Part shown: positions 13,543 through 26,264 of the stretch, piece after piece
Numbering within the stretch: the first letter of the stretch is position 1
Layout of the letters: the number at the start of each line of letters is the position of its first letter
From: Paralvinella palmiformis
Lineage: Eukaryota > Annelida > Polychaeta > Terebellida > Alvinellidae
Direction of reading: 5' to 3'
DNA: 64,000 nucleotides
NCBI GenBank assembly: GCA_025642065.1
Contig: JAODUP010000965.1
Location: 62,001-126,000, forward strand
Position numbers and translations under genes: made by a program
The notes under the pieces: generated by a model
What the model saw: only the letters and a program-made list of their open reading frames with translations
What the model was told of the DNA's origin: nothing
The model's database searches: none

Positions 13543-15147
13543 AAGAACTGTATTTGGTTTACAAATTGATGACAAAAATGCTTCATCCAGTCCCATTCAT
13601 CCAATCTTGCGTCAAAATTCTAAAGATGTCAGACCCAACATTACCATGCTATGCTGGTATTAGTATTATCTTTTCATGATTTACACCAGATCAATCAGTA
13701 AAGCATACCAATAGATTTCAGTTACCAAAATCGACTGACAGTCAGGGTTGATGAGAATAGTCTGAGCCCAGATGAGCATGTATGTGAATTTTAGATTTGT
13801 TGTGGCTTCATCTTTTTCAACAAAGTTTTATTTCTGTTGCTGTTTTTATCTTTCCAGTCAGCAAGATGCCCAAGAGTTTCTTATCTGTCTCCTTGAAGGC
13901 TTACATGAAGACGTCAATCTGGTACAGGAGAAGAAAAAACGTGTAATTGATGACAGTAATGAAGTGGAATCCATAAGGTGATTGGTCGATTCCTTTTGTT
14001 TTCATTGTGAGACAGTTTTAATTCGATCATATATGTCAGTTGGAACAATAACAGCTTTGTTTAAAAGTTGTTTTAAGTTAAGATTCCATATATGCGTGAT
14101 GCGGAAACGGCAAAAATGGAACAGCATGTAAACAGACGAGAGCGCTTCCATATGCCCGGATGCGGCATATGATTTGTCCTGCAGCTGCGTATCAATGTGG
14201 ATACGGCAAACTGAATCCCTCCATGTAGTGATTTGTACGGCAACTTGTAAAAACCGGACAGGGGAATCTAGAATATGATGTCAGGCAGGTGTTTCCCAAA
14301 CAATTTGGCAGGATTTTAGATTTCTCTGCATCAAATTGTAGTTCAGATCTTTAGAATATTGCTGAATAAACATTCAAATGCTGTAACAACAGGATATTGT
14401 TTTAATAATAAATTGATAAGTATTTTTTTGAATTTATAATGTATAAATCTGTTTTGTGGGAGTAACTGGTTTTCATCTGCCTGATCAGAATCTTGCACGA
14501 GGGAGCCATTTTGCAAAGGTGATGTCAGTGGAGCCAAACAAACTTTGAAAAGATTTCACTTTTATTTGTTCCATGTTTTATTCCGGATTCAACCACTAGA
14601 CTGAGACAGCAGTGCAGAAACTGGCCAATAAGTTAGTTTATTGTATTAAACATTCAAAGCATGAATGGCAAAAGAATTCTTAAACTAGCACATTCTAGTA
14701 TAAATGGTGTATATTAATCAGGAGTGGCCTCCATCTTGTTCTAATATTGACTGATCTTGGGCCAGACTGCAATTTTCCCAGAAGCATGACTCATGATTGG
14801 TCCGAGAGAGATGGAAATAGCACGAAGCCACTGAATAAACTTGCTGACTTCACACCAGCCATAAATCAGGACGAGGAAGAAGGCCGTGTTTAATTTCTGG
14901 AGTTATTAGATGAGTCACAAAGCGACAAACGTAACATTATTTTAATTTAATATGAATGACAAACCATTCTCATAAAGCAATAAACCTTAATATTATTATA
15001 AATGGGCCATAACAATCCCACCAATGAAACTTGTAACATGCCACTTAAATATCTTACACAATAATGTATCGCTTATTCTCCATACACTCACAAAAAAACA
15101 ATTGTGTGACGATATATATATATATATATATATATAAGACTAATTTG

Positions 15148-15185
<38 letters not shown>

Positions 15186-18100
15186 GTAGGTCCCGGCCAT
15201 TAAGCCGATACTTTGTGTCAACATTTTGACCCTTATTTTTTGGGGGGTCGGCTGGTTCTATTTCAGTGTCAAGAAATCCAGTCATCGGGAGAAAACATTT
15301 CAGTGTGTTAGACTCTTGTCTAGATCTAGATGTAAACAGACATCAATCGTCATTTTGATTTAAACTCATGAAGTCATGGAGTGAAAATAGAAGTGAAACA
15401 AGTTGATGATAATTATATATGGCTTTATAATGAAAATCAATATTTATATGTAGAATTATTTGATTTTTGTAATTATGGATAAATGTTGTTGGACGAATTT
15501 CAATTTGAAGGCAGCGTCGGTAACAAGACATCTCGTACCCAAGAGTGTCATATCTCATTTGTTTGGAGGCATAGACATTAGGGTGCCCCCATATGCATAT
15601 TTTGTCCAGGTATATTTATACTAATAATGGGATAATTACTGATTAATTCATTTATTTTCAATAGAGAATGAGTTACTAACTGACCTCATATACCGTTAAT
15701 TAACATTGTCTTGTTATTGCCGTGTTAGTGACCAAAACATTCCATCAAAGGCTCAGTGGTAATTGACAATATGTTTAATTATTTCTAAGCCATTGACTTC
15801 ATATACGGTTCATTAAATGTTTAATCACGCCGTTAATTTAAGTTTGAGGTCCTACGTATACGCTAACATTGTGTGTAAATGATTGTTATAATTTGCCTTG
15901 ATCTATTGACAGTATTCAAAACACATTGGTATGAATTATGAAAACAGAACTATTTCCTCCATTCAAAACGTCACCTGGAAATACTGCAGGGAAAAGTTCA
16001 GATGTTTTAGGTCGGCTTATTGGACGGTACTACCATAAATTGTGATATTTTAAGCCTAAAAACGACCTCAGCTTAATGGCTGGGACCTACGGTATATATA
16101 TATGCTGCTATATATTCAGTTAAAACAATGATTACATTGTGATCACCCATAATCACAAAGGTTTAGTAGCCGGGAATAGTTCACGGTTCATTTGATTAAA
16201 TGCAATGATCAAGAACTAAATCATTATTTACGTAATAATTTGGAAGGGGGGGGGGTTATGATATAATCTGGGGGGAGGACGTGATTGAAAAACTGGAAAT
16301 AAAACATACTGATATAATCAAATTAATGCGTACCTATGTTACATTATGTTAAGACAATCAAACAAACTACAGAACTGTGTAATCAAAGTGATGTGTTAAT
16401 AATCAGCCTCTTCTGTTGTATTTTGCAGTGCCTCAGAAAAAGCTAAACTGTGTTGGAATAACTACCTTGATCACGACAACAGTATCATAGTCGGTAAGAG
16501 GATGATGATATATTTTTGTTATTAGCATTGATTGGCAATTCTCCACTTCCAGCAATATTATTATAGCTATTACCATATAATGGTTATCTTCCAATTCTCT
16601 TTCCAGAGTTGTTTGTTGGGCAGCTGAGAAGTGCCTTAACGTGTACTGATTGCGACTATCAGTCGAATACATTCGATCCTTTCTGGGATCTCTCGCTGCC
16701 CATACCCAAGGTATTGTTTAGTATTACCTACTGTTCTCTTGCTAACAATGACGGACGATTTTCATTTTTGACTCTGCTCATCTGCTACCATGCTAAACAT
16801 TCCCAATTCGCTACCCGATATCATTGATTAGTAATGGGGTTTTATGCATATTCATCATATCAATGATAGATTATGAGCTGCATTTGACTAATTTGGAAAA
16901 ATTAATTTTAGTTTGCAATCTCCGTTGCCACAATTGCCAAATAAAAAATGAAATTAGCTAAAAAAGCAGACGCCGTAACTGCATTTTTAAGCCACTTTGT
17001 ACAGACCTGTTACAGTCATCTCGTGCAAGATATCAATACCCGATGTTTTACAATGCTAAAGTCTCGCTGATTATATAGATATAAATTTTGTTTGGATATT
17101 TTGACATTTAGGGTATGCAGTGGCTCAGTTGCCAGATCCGGACAAACATTCACTGTGGGGTGCTGTCCCAACTTCCGGGCAGGTCAACCTCTGGTGCTCC
17201 ACCTCCTAGATCTATCCAGACACTGATACGTACATGTGAAGAAAAAAACACCCCTTTTCTGAAACCGATACCAACCTGATATGCATTACATTGTTCCAGT
17301 AAACTCGACAATTTTATTGTGAAAAATCTTAAAACATTGTATGTTGTTTTAAAAAATCTCTTGTTGACCGGATATTGCGAAAACGGTGCTGCACCATAGC
17401 AAACAATTGGGAAACCTATCTAACTGGCAGCTGGTCCATTGCGGGTGAATGGGCAAATAATAATCTGTTTGATATATTAGTAAAAGTATCAAAATGCATC
17501 ATTGGAGAAAGCTAGGAAAAATTAGAATCACTTTTAAATACATATATTTGCCAACTGAAGCAATGGTCACCCAACACATTTCTGCACATCCCTTGTTTTG
17601 AACTGATGGTTTGGGCAAAAAAAACGTAGGGTTGTGAAAATCCTATATAGTCGCCCACTCACATATTCCTGTTTGTAGTTATATGGACATGTAAATAGAT
17701 TAACTAGACACATATTGAGTCATTATGTTGTTTGTATATATCACTTAAAGGGATAGGCCACCCTCAGAAAAATATTATGAGGACTAATACAGCTATACTC
17801 ACAAATATGATAATAAATGGCAAAATGTGTAAACAATCACCTGCATATTAAATAATCCAGTTCAAAGAGCTGATTAATCGACTTTTAATGGCCTCTGGAT
17901 GCCGCCATTTTGAAGCTAGACAGAGACCGGAAGCTCCTGAATGCTGACGTCACTTCAACACATCCGGTAGAGCCCATACAAAAACATGTAAACGAGTGTG
18001 AGTAGAGTTATTCCAGAACATAACACAACTGCGTTGTTAAAATTACGTCATGAATGACATACAACAATATCAGTTTGAGCCAGAAGGAACCTGACAAGAG

Positions 18101-21100
18101 GAAGATGATTCAAAATGGCTCAGAAATTAATGCTCAAGAGAAACTGTAATCCAAGTTAGTATAGAAATTGCCGATGTGACGTCAGAGCATTTCAGTTTTG
18201 TCCTTCCCGCTTTCGAATCTGGCTTCCGGTGCAGCCATAATGGTGGCCCTCCAGTAATTTGGATTATTTCCCTATATCTATGATATCAGGTATATTTTGT
18301 GATTATTATTGTGGAATATTTTCTGAGGGTGGACTGTCCCTTTAATAATATAAAAATATTTGTATATTAATGGAGGCAGGTTTGATTTTGTGAGATTTTA
18401 AACTGGAAGAGACTGAATATCTGGCAAATTCTTTTCAACAATGATTATGTTTAGAAAATATTGAAAAGAATTCTACAAAACAAATCAAATCCAAATGTCA
18501 TTACCTGTATCTCACTAATAATGCCTATTTCAATAATTATAATCTGATTTTAAGTTTTGGAATACAATTTATACATACCAAAGACTTTGAATCTGATGAT
18601 CTATAACTAATTGTATAATGGTAATTTTGTATTCCAATTTTGTTAAATTGATGACGTGTTTGTCTTTAAGTTTTGTGTTGGCTCAAACATTGTTGCAGCT
18701 TGTTTTGCATTTTTACATTATTTGATGTATGTTTTGATAATTTTGCAGTCTTTGCAGCGATGATTTGTTTGCTTGGATTTTACAATGTTTGTTTGCAATC
18801 ATTTGTTTTGTTCATTTATATGAAGATACACAACTTGTTATTAAATATTATTATAACAACTTCCAAGTTGTATTTATGATTAGTGGTGTCATGATCTATT
18901 TTGGTGATATGGGATGCCGATGTTCACTCATTAGTTTTAGATAAAGCTTTGTCGAACCTCATTTTCATAATAATTCAGGTATAAATAATATCTTAAAATA
19001 ACTTGATTAAAATATATATATATATATATATATCTGTAGCATTGATAAATAAAAAGTAATGTTATTTAGTATAGAATTAGCCTTCACATGAATAAATAAA
19101 ATATGACATTAAAATTGTCACAGATTGTTTTGTGATAGGGCCAGATTTAAGAATCACATAACAGTGAAACACCTTTCTAAATATATATATATAGATTGTA
19201 TGATTTATCTTTAAAAATGAAAATCATCCGTCATCATTTCGGGTTATCACTGTGGGTTAACTGGTGGTCTGGCTGATCACAAACCGTTGACTTTAAATTG
19301 CAACCTAGCTATGTCTGAAGGCATCTTTCACTTCATCTGCTTACTTTTGGATTTTGTGTTGCCCATTTAGCTTACGCAGTGGACAAAAGTGATTGTCAAA
19401 CCACTAAATTTCAGTGCACAAATCTCGGCATGGGCATATCTGAAGGTTGTCTCATCTTTGACTTCGCTTCATTACTTTGGAGGTTGTTCGGCCCATTTAG
19501 CCTACCATGCGCACAAAAGTGGCCATAAAATGTCAATCATCATCATCTCATCTGTTCAACTTTTATCTGTTTTGGTGTTTTCAGAACAAGAATCCTGTTG
19601 CACTGATTGACTGCTTTAATCTGTTCACTCAGGAAGAGTTTCTTGATGGTGAAGAAAGACCAGTAAGTGTATTTGTATTGGAAAAGGAGGACGTACAGAA
19701 AATACGTCCCATTGTACAGCTTTAGTACGGTTGTCTATTCAAGAATTAGAATTTTCATACAGATAACAGTTATGTATAAATCACATTATCATATGCCAGT
19801 GTTAATATAATGTGATTTGTTGTTGTTTAGACATGTGCACGGTGTAAGAAAAGACAGAGATGTAAGAAACGGTTTTACATCCAGAGGTTTCCAAAGGTGC
19901 TCATCATCCGTATCCTTTACTGAGAAATTAGACCAATTAACCCCTTTGTCTCATACCCCCTCCCCCCACTCCACACATATACTCATGCCCACATACATGC
20001 ACGTCCACACATTCACACACACCAGAGCCAGAATCTTTTTTCAATTCATTTGCCCCTGAGCAAGTAGACTTTTCACCTGATCCCAAATTATCATTTATTT
20101 TTAAATCTTCTATATTTCACCTGCCTACATATAAACATGTATTTGCAATAAAAATCAACGAATAGAGAAGTGTTTGATAAGAAATGCTCATTCAGTACAG
20201 CCCTTTGCTGAGTTACCCGTAGCCATTTTCACTCTCACTATATAAATAAAATTTCAAATAACCAAGAATGTCTAAGCAGTAAACTGCAATTAATACAGCT
20301 TTGAATCAGTGACACCATTTAAATAGGCGGTGTGTTGTCTTAAGCTGAGAGTCCTTATGTGCAGTATGTTTTATGTGAATCTGAATGCGACAAAAATTGG
20401 AAAACATGTAAATGTTCCATACGTGCAACTGCGTATGCAATTTCCAAATGTGACAAAATGGAATGCTCCATGTAGCGTTGGTGCGAATTCGAATTGGACA
20501 GTTGAATCCATATTTTTATGACCTGGGTCGTAAAATTCTGGAGCCGAAAATAACGGTTTTGGAGATGGGAAGTGGGTCTATTAGTTTCAGATAGTCGTAT
20601 AATGCACAAATCCAATTTTTTCTCCACACTCCCAGTTACATGTATGACTCATTTTGCTCTGTGACTCCCTTTCCTGCTTTTCAGAATTTTATTTCAAAGG
20701 CCACTCATGTCTGTATAATGCCAAATGATATTTACAGAAAGTACAGAAAGATGGAGCCGAATTTTGTACGTGCTTCCGCTTTCTTTGTGTAATGTGAAAC
20801 ACATATGTTACCTAGAAAAGTGGATTAGCTGGGACCCACAGGCTGATAAATAGCCCATACATTTGATCTCTCTCTTTCTATATATATATGTGTGTGTGTG
20901 TGTACAGATTTTCTGAACGTGGAGGTTTTTGTATGTTTAGGTTCATGTATAGATTTATTTATGTATAGATTTATGGAGGTATTAGGTTTTAAAGGATTTT
21001 TAAGTGTTGATGCTATGAGCTAGTGCCATTATATAAATGTATCCTAAAATACACACAAACACACACACACTGATCTTTAATGCTATAGCCCATTTTATGT

Positions 21101-22109
21101 GACATGTTTATTTGGCGTTCTACCTTAACCATAATGTTCAGATTTAAAGCGTTTTAACCAGGGTTCCTACTATCGCTCAAAGTTACAAACAAAAGTGGAG
21201 TTCCCAATAAATCGGCTGGATTTGTCACCATATGCTGCTCAGTCCAAAGGTATGTCAGAAGACTTGTTATAGATTGATGAAGGTATTAATTTATTATTAT
21301 TTATCAATACCGCACATTTGTAACCATATTGGCTTGTTTTATCACATTTCAGGGTCTCCAGTATATAATCTCTATGCAGTTTCCAATCACTCAGGATCTA
21401 CCGGAGGCGGTCATTATACGGCATATGCTAAGAATCCGTATAGTGGAAAATGGCATTATTTCAATGACCAACGGTAACTATATTATAGTGTTTATCTATT
21501 AGACATTGTTATTAGTTTGTCACTCATTGTCAGTCAGTTCTAAGAAAGGCAAAATATTGATTGATTTTCTTTGAATAAAAGCCTACTTCATATTATAATG
21601 GGCAACTGTTAACGTGTCATTAAATCATAATTTTTCACACGCTTATCGATTTGCTCATTCATGTCATAAAGACATGATGCATAATTTGAGGTCTTCGCAT
21701 CCATGTCATATTGGAATTGTTTTTGTTAGTGTATTAATATTAGTTTTGGCATTTTTGAAATGAAGGATTGGAAGTAAAATAATAATTCTGTTAAAAACCC
21801 TGTAATGATTTAAAAGATAACAATTATTTATCTGTGAAGGCGACCTTGAATAGGTGTGTTTTATTCCACAAAGTGGGGGCTGCAACACTAAATGCACAAT
21901 CACCATATGACTTGTATTGAAGCACTGTGGTAGAATTATGGTGCCGATTTCTAGTTTGTCATATACTTAAAGCCAATACAGATCACTTTCAGTTATCATC
22001 TGTCATTTTATATTCCAACAGAGTTAGCACTGTGACAACAGAGAGCCAGCTCCAGTCATCCGAAGCCTACGTGTTATTTTACCAATTAGAAAGCACGTCT
22101 CACTTGTAA
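8572..22109 (+). CDS. USP2: USP2/USP21-type ubiquitin-specific protease (12 coding exons)
   Basis: Cysteine protease that removes ubiquitin from substrates. Exons: 8572-9438, 9803-9880, 10516-10642, 10770-10881, 13858-13977, 16429-16493, 16607-16710, 19585-19662, 19831-19909, 21142-21249, 21353-21473, 22022-22109. All have GT/AG borders and the phases chain without a break to 648 codons plus TAA, slightly longer than human USP2 (605). Residues 1-289, all in exon 1, are Ser/Arg/Thr-rich and probably disordered. The USP domain starts near residue 307 (GLMNIGNT). Cys316 of [13 protein letters not shown], the first codon of exon 3, is the nucleophile. QQDAQEF follows in exon 5, and zinc ligands C469/C472 (CTDC) and C519/C522 (CARC) come next. 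The His box [11 protein letters not shown] has H600, and FND carries D618. ATG 8572 was chosen because the frame upstream has only non-ATG starts. USP21 or another member of this subfamily cannot be excluded. Confidence 0.93.
9477..9769. repeat. Minisatellite of about 40-bp units in USP2 intron 1
   Basis: Seven full units and one partial one of GATAATGTTATATTTTATAT followed by ATAATT and a (GT)n run. Units differ mainly in the length of the GT run and in a GA ending in the last copies. It starts just after the donor at 9439 and ends close to the acceptor at 9802, so it makes up most of this 364-bp intron. Confidence 0.9.
10275..10430 (+). repeat. SINE family B, 3' part
   Basis: Shares the GGAGTTGAGATG, AACAGGTCTGAGTCAGGGAT and CTGGCACTATATAAACATGC segments with the longer minus-strand copies at 45640-45935 and 55125-55445. 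The tRNA-like head is missing here. It ends in an ATT-rich tail and lies in USP2 intron 2. Confidence 0.65.
11123..11649 (+). mobile_element. Decayed pogo/Tigger-type transposon fragment
   Basis: Terminal TACTGTATATA-type ends bound a stretch whose frames contain remnants of the C-terminal part of a pogo/Tigger DDE transposase. These include TQWVKMAG near 11311 and the hallmark [12 protein letters not shown] at 11383-11415, followed by an acidic, broken tail. Several frames are interrupted. The homologous copy at 51438-52436 carries the same segments. It lies in USP2 intron 4. Confidence 0.6.
12045..12320. mobile_element. AATTGGAATT-rich MITE (hAT-like), second copy
   Basis: Left end CAGACATGGGGTCAATTC and right end GGAATTGAGCCCATGTCTG are inverted relatives of each other. 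The same ends and inner GGAATTGA repeats occur in the copy at 7990-8225. Located in USP2 intron 4. Confidence 0.65.
12810..12952 (+). repeat. SINE family A copy
   Basis: Body (TTCATTACCTCTGGAGGTCA, GCCCATTTAGCC, GCACAAAAGTGGCC) and ATC tail match the copy at 3750. The head is degenerate. Confidence 0.7.
15186..16093. mobile_element. TIR element in USP2 intron 5
   Basis: Left end GTAGGTCCCGGCCATTAAGC (from about 15187) and right end GCTTAATGGCTGGGACCTAC (to about 16092) are inverted repeats of at least 20 bp with few mismatches. Each is flanked by TA-containing sequence, compatible with a Tc1/mariner-pogo TA target site. The roughly 0.9-kb interior has no intact reading frame. Confidence 0.65.
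17749..18341. mobile_element. TTAA-flanked TIR element (Kolobok/piggyBac-like target site)
   Basis: A TTAA stands on each side (17745-17748 and 18342-18345). Inside it are inverted ends AGGGATAGGCCACCCTCAGA and TCTGAGGGTGGACTGTCCCT. TTAA duplication is characteristic of the piggyBac and Kolobok superfamilies. The 593-bp interior has no transposase, so it is non-autonomous. It carries GCCGCCATTTTG, ACCGGAAG and TGACGTCAC motifs. Truncated relatives lie at 33585-34095 and 61545-61625. Located in USP2 intron 7. Confidence 0.75.
19240..19405 (+). repeat. SINE family A, diverged copy
   Basis: Recognisable by TCTGAAGGCATCTTTCACTT, GCCCATTTAGC and GGACAAAAGTG. It is more diverged than its neighbour at 19425-19547, so two insertions of different age sit side by side. 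Confidence 0.6.
19425..19547 (+). repeat. SINE family A copy next to an exon
   Basis: Good match to the family body with an ATCATCATC tail. Its end lies only about 37 bp upstream of the acceptor of USP2 coding exon 8 (19585). Confidence 0.75.
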
Positions 22110-22177
22110 TGTTTAGTGATGTCAGCCCCAGAAAGACGGACATCTCACAGCATCTATCTGTCTGTTAATTAATCATC

Positions 22178-22214
<37 letters not shown>

Positions 22215-22221
22215 ACTAATT

Positions 22222-22254
<33 letters not shown>

Positions 22255-23854
22255 CAAATTAGTATTTTTATGCACAGGTTAAATAATGTGAAGCAAAGAA
22301 ATATGCAAGAGTAAACTTGTTTCCAGAAGATTTAAGTATTTTTAAATGAACTTGTGTCTAGGTGTGTTTTTATTTTGTCATTGTTTGTAAAGTTAGTATG
22401 CGAGTACGATGTTGAGTATGCATACTTAGTACTACTCGAAGCTGTGTACATTAACTAACTATTAGTATTTATGATTTGCCTACATTTACTATTATGAGTG
22501 AGAGAACAACCCTTATTGAGAGATTAAACTTTGTAGATAATACTGCAGATATTTATGAATTAGTGAATTTGTTCAACTTTTCAAATGTTATCACTGGCAT
22601 TAAATCTTTAGACAAAGTGCTGTCAAACTATTAGTATGGTATTCCATGTACCATAGACAGTAGAATTAGGGGTCGTTACAAACTTCAGACTCGTGTCCAG
22701 TCGGTGTGAGAATCTTTTGTGAATCATTATCAAAGAATCTGTGGCCTGGTATATTTCTGTTTAGAATTTGTTTTAAATTTTCTAAAACTAACAACTTGCA
22801 CAAGGTTTGGAGAATTACATCACACGTGACATTGGCCTTTTGACATTGTCAAGTAGCGGTTAATACACTGATTGTTACCTACTGATGTAATATCTTGGAC
22901 CAAGTGAACATTTGTTTGGACTTTAAGATGTGCTGCTATGTTTTCATTCAGTACAATCTAGATGTTTAGCAGATGACACTTATGATCATCGTTGATTAAT
23001 GATGAAGATGAAATATATTACTGTATTGGCCATTTTTTATATTTTATTTTTGTTGTAGTTACTTTTGTTGCTGATGTTGTTGTTGTTGTTTTGATTGTAT
23101 TATGATGTCGGTCAGTAGCCTCAATGCTAGTCCTTGGGTTTTCTTCTAGTTTTATAATCTGTGCCTGGACGTGCCAAATTGATAATATGTATAGGTGTGT
23201 GTGTGTGTGCGTGTGCGCGCGCGTATATGTTAATTTGATATATAATGCATACGTTTCTGTGTACATGATGACAATTGGAGTTACATTGCATTTAGAATAC
23301 TTGTGCGATGCCATCTCCCAGAATCTGGTGTTTATCGTATCATCTGTATGTGATCTGTGTAATAGAATATGACTCCATTTCCCCGGACATACATATACAT
23401 GTACATGCATGTATCATTAGATAGCTGATCCAGTTGTTAAATGTTGACGATTTATGCAATAACTGTATGCAGATGGTGCTTCTCCGTTACGTTTGATCGT
23501 GTTGAGGTCTGTTATCGCAGATGACTAATGTTTCTGCCCATCAGGCTATATCCTGTCGGAGTGTTATCAATCCGCACGACACTCTCCCATCGCTTGTGTT
23601 AAGTAATCAATTGAATCGTTGCAAGCATTTGTTTTATTTCTCCCTCTCAAATAATGTGTTTAGTACGGTGTGTTATTAGACATTTTCAGGTAGACACAAC
23701 TTGACTGTAAATAGCAAATGTTATAATGAGTGTTCGTGTCCACTTCACTCTTGTTGACTTCACATATCAGTTGGATCATATCAGTGTACGATAGCATACT
23801 ATTGACGTTCTTAATGCTCCATTTACACACAGCATCAATACTATTTTGTCAACA

Positions 23855-23886
<32 letters not shown>

Positions 23887-24248
23887 ATAAAGTTTTATTC
23901 ACCGTATTCTCATTCTCATAAAGCATTGCTCTCTTACCTTCTTCTCCCCGTTGATTGTGCCCCACACACTGACATTGCTATGTTCCTAGACATATTGTGG
24001 CGCCCACTCTTTGACAGCGTTGTGTTTATATAGGCGTTTTTTTTTTTGTTGTTGACATTTTTATACTATTTGAATGATAGCAACTTTAGTTGATGTTTAA
24101 TTCGTTGGAGCCTGACACTTAGGTGACAACATCCTTACCAGAATGCAGGTATCACCTTGTTCCCATGGTCACAGTGGCCATTTGCCACTGAAAAGTATGG
24201 CTAGAAATCGAAATCACATAGCAATGGTTGGGTAAAACCGCACAAAGA

Positions 24249-24283
<35 letters not shown>

Positions 24284-26180
24284 CTTTTCAAGAGCAGCCG
24301 ACGCTATATACAGTCCTTCGTCGCCTATTTTATCGCCAGAAAATCGGTCGTCTACTTTGGTTTGGTCGAAAAAGTGGCCTAGAATGCACCAAATACTCCA
24401 TTTTCACAATTATTTTCAGGAGATAGCCCCTAACGGCTAACCCCCTTCCAATGAAAAAGGGCCACTACTGTGTTAGTGTGACGACTACTACTAGCACTTA
24501 CTACCTCCCCACAGCCACACCTCCCTCCAGCAAGGCCGCGGTAATGGCGTCGCGGTGTTTTTACAGGCCACCACAGGTGAGCTGCTGCCTACCTTTTGTA
24601 AGGCGTCGTCTATTCTATTATCTACTGAAAAGGCTGTATATATATATATATATATATATATGACATCAATCTACATTTCAGTAACTCATCGCCTATTGTA
24701 ACCAATGTTTCCAGCTTGACTTGATCGATTTCTCCTTGATGTTGGAATCTTGTCTGTTTTGTATTTGAAATTTAAACGCCCTTGGAAGGAATATTTATCC
24801 AGGTAAAAATTGAGTCGGCGACGAGGAACTGGAACCTCTCTCCACCTCATCAGAATAGGATTTTTTGCGATGTTTTTATCTTTGGGTTTGTTTTTGTGCA
24901 AGTGTAACATTATATTAATGGTTTTTTCTGCGATCTGGTTTGTCGTTCAATTCATCGATGTATAACACATACACTGTTTAGATGGCGAGTGGTTGGTTTG
25001 TTGAAGTTCTCCAGATTGTAAACAACTTGTTACGTAAATTTCTACCTACATCGATCGACAGGTGTACTGTGCTGTTTCTTAGAGCCTGATGGAAATGGTC
25101 TACAATATTCGTCGGCCCGTGTTCATCGTATTGGACATGTTTTTTTCTATTACGTTGAACATCCATTTTAGTTCCCGGTATACGTCCAGTGATAGCTTTT
25201 CTTGCTGATGTGGGCAGTGTGTAGTATAACTTGCTGACATTTGATAACTGTGTTGAAAACTGATTGAATTTGATGGAAGGTGTGTGTCTGAGAGAGATAG
25301 AGAACAACTAAGGTATTAACTACTCCACAACCAGTAATGTAATCTTTTATACATACTGTTTAGTTGCATGCATATTTTACAGTTTGCTATGTACACGTTT
25401 TATTGGTGACTTATGTGGTGGTCCAAAATTGCATATTTTCTCTTTTTTTACCAATTTTCCACGTATTTTTCTAAGCCAGCTGATTAGAGCATCCTTTTTT
25501 GTTCATTTATCTACTAACAGTAGTTGATGCTATCCACCAAAATCTTTATGATTGTGATTTTCAGTTGAACTTAGTATAAAAATAAAGTGTTGGTCACTGG
25601 AAATATGCAAATGCTATCTTCACAGTATATTTGTGTGTGCAAAAATTAAAGCATATTGTACATAAACATTCAATCAACATTGTTATTCATTGAAATTACC
25701 TTCGATCTATGTGGGGGAAAAATAGATTGAAGTAGTATGTAGGTCCAGCGAGAACTTTAGTTATTTATATTATATTTAGCTTTATACAGATAATACAAAT
25801 TCGTGATTATTTAACATGTTTTTGTAAGTTCCTTCAGTAAACAAATTTCCAGCATAATTTTTTAATTATCACTATTTAGAATGTACTAATATTAATTAAA
25901 TTCAGGGTTCGCACGGGGCATGGAAATTCTTGAACAGCGTGGAATTTCATTAGTTAATTATCAAGGCCTTTAGAGCATAGAATTAAAAAATAGCATGGAA
26001 AACCTGGAATGTTTATATAAAAGAAGTGTTTTGTGAGGGAAACGTAGCAATAAGTTTTGTGTTTACACTGTGCTGGAATCATTGGCCTGAAAGAAAACAT
26101 GGCCGCCAATTTGATGGCAAACGGGTCCCAACTTCCGGTCAGGACAGAAAAGTACGCAGACTGCTAAAATCAAGTTCATA
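22110..26180. other. USP2 3' flank and intergenic sequence
   Basis: The 3' UTR of the USP2-type gene must begin at 22110, but its end cannot be placed; the nearest AATAAA I noticed is at 25581, too far to trust. The region holds two (TA)n tracts at 22183-22213 and 22224-22253, others at 23855, 24248 and 24637, and no supported exon. A possible start exon at 24544-24576 is discussed among the findings. Confidence 0.4.
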
Positions 26181-26183
26181 AAC

Positions 26184-26264
26184 ATGGTGAATTATTGTTG
26201 TGTCATTGGTTGCATAAGCCGTGAGCATGGAAGTAATACAAAAGGAATATCTTTTCATCGTTAA
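26184..26264 (+). pseudogene. THAP zinc-finger N-terminus, truncated
   Basis: A 26-codon frame begins MVNYCCVIGCISR and ends ISFHR, then TAA. The start Met, the Cys-x4/5-Cys spacing and a Phe-His before the expected FP are the pattern at the N-terminus of THAP C2CH DNA-binding domains, found in host transcription factors and in P/Kolobok-type transposases. The frame stops before the rest of the domain. A weak donor (GTTAAT) overlaps the end, so a first exon is possible, but I found no continuation. The most likely reading is a gene or transposase relic. Confidence 0.4.

Noticed and set aside
24978..25307. 109-codon minus-strand ORF
   Set aside because: It looks somewhat protein-like, but I see no conserved motif, splice border or neighbour that would support it.
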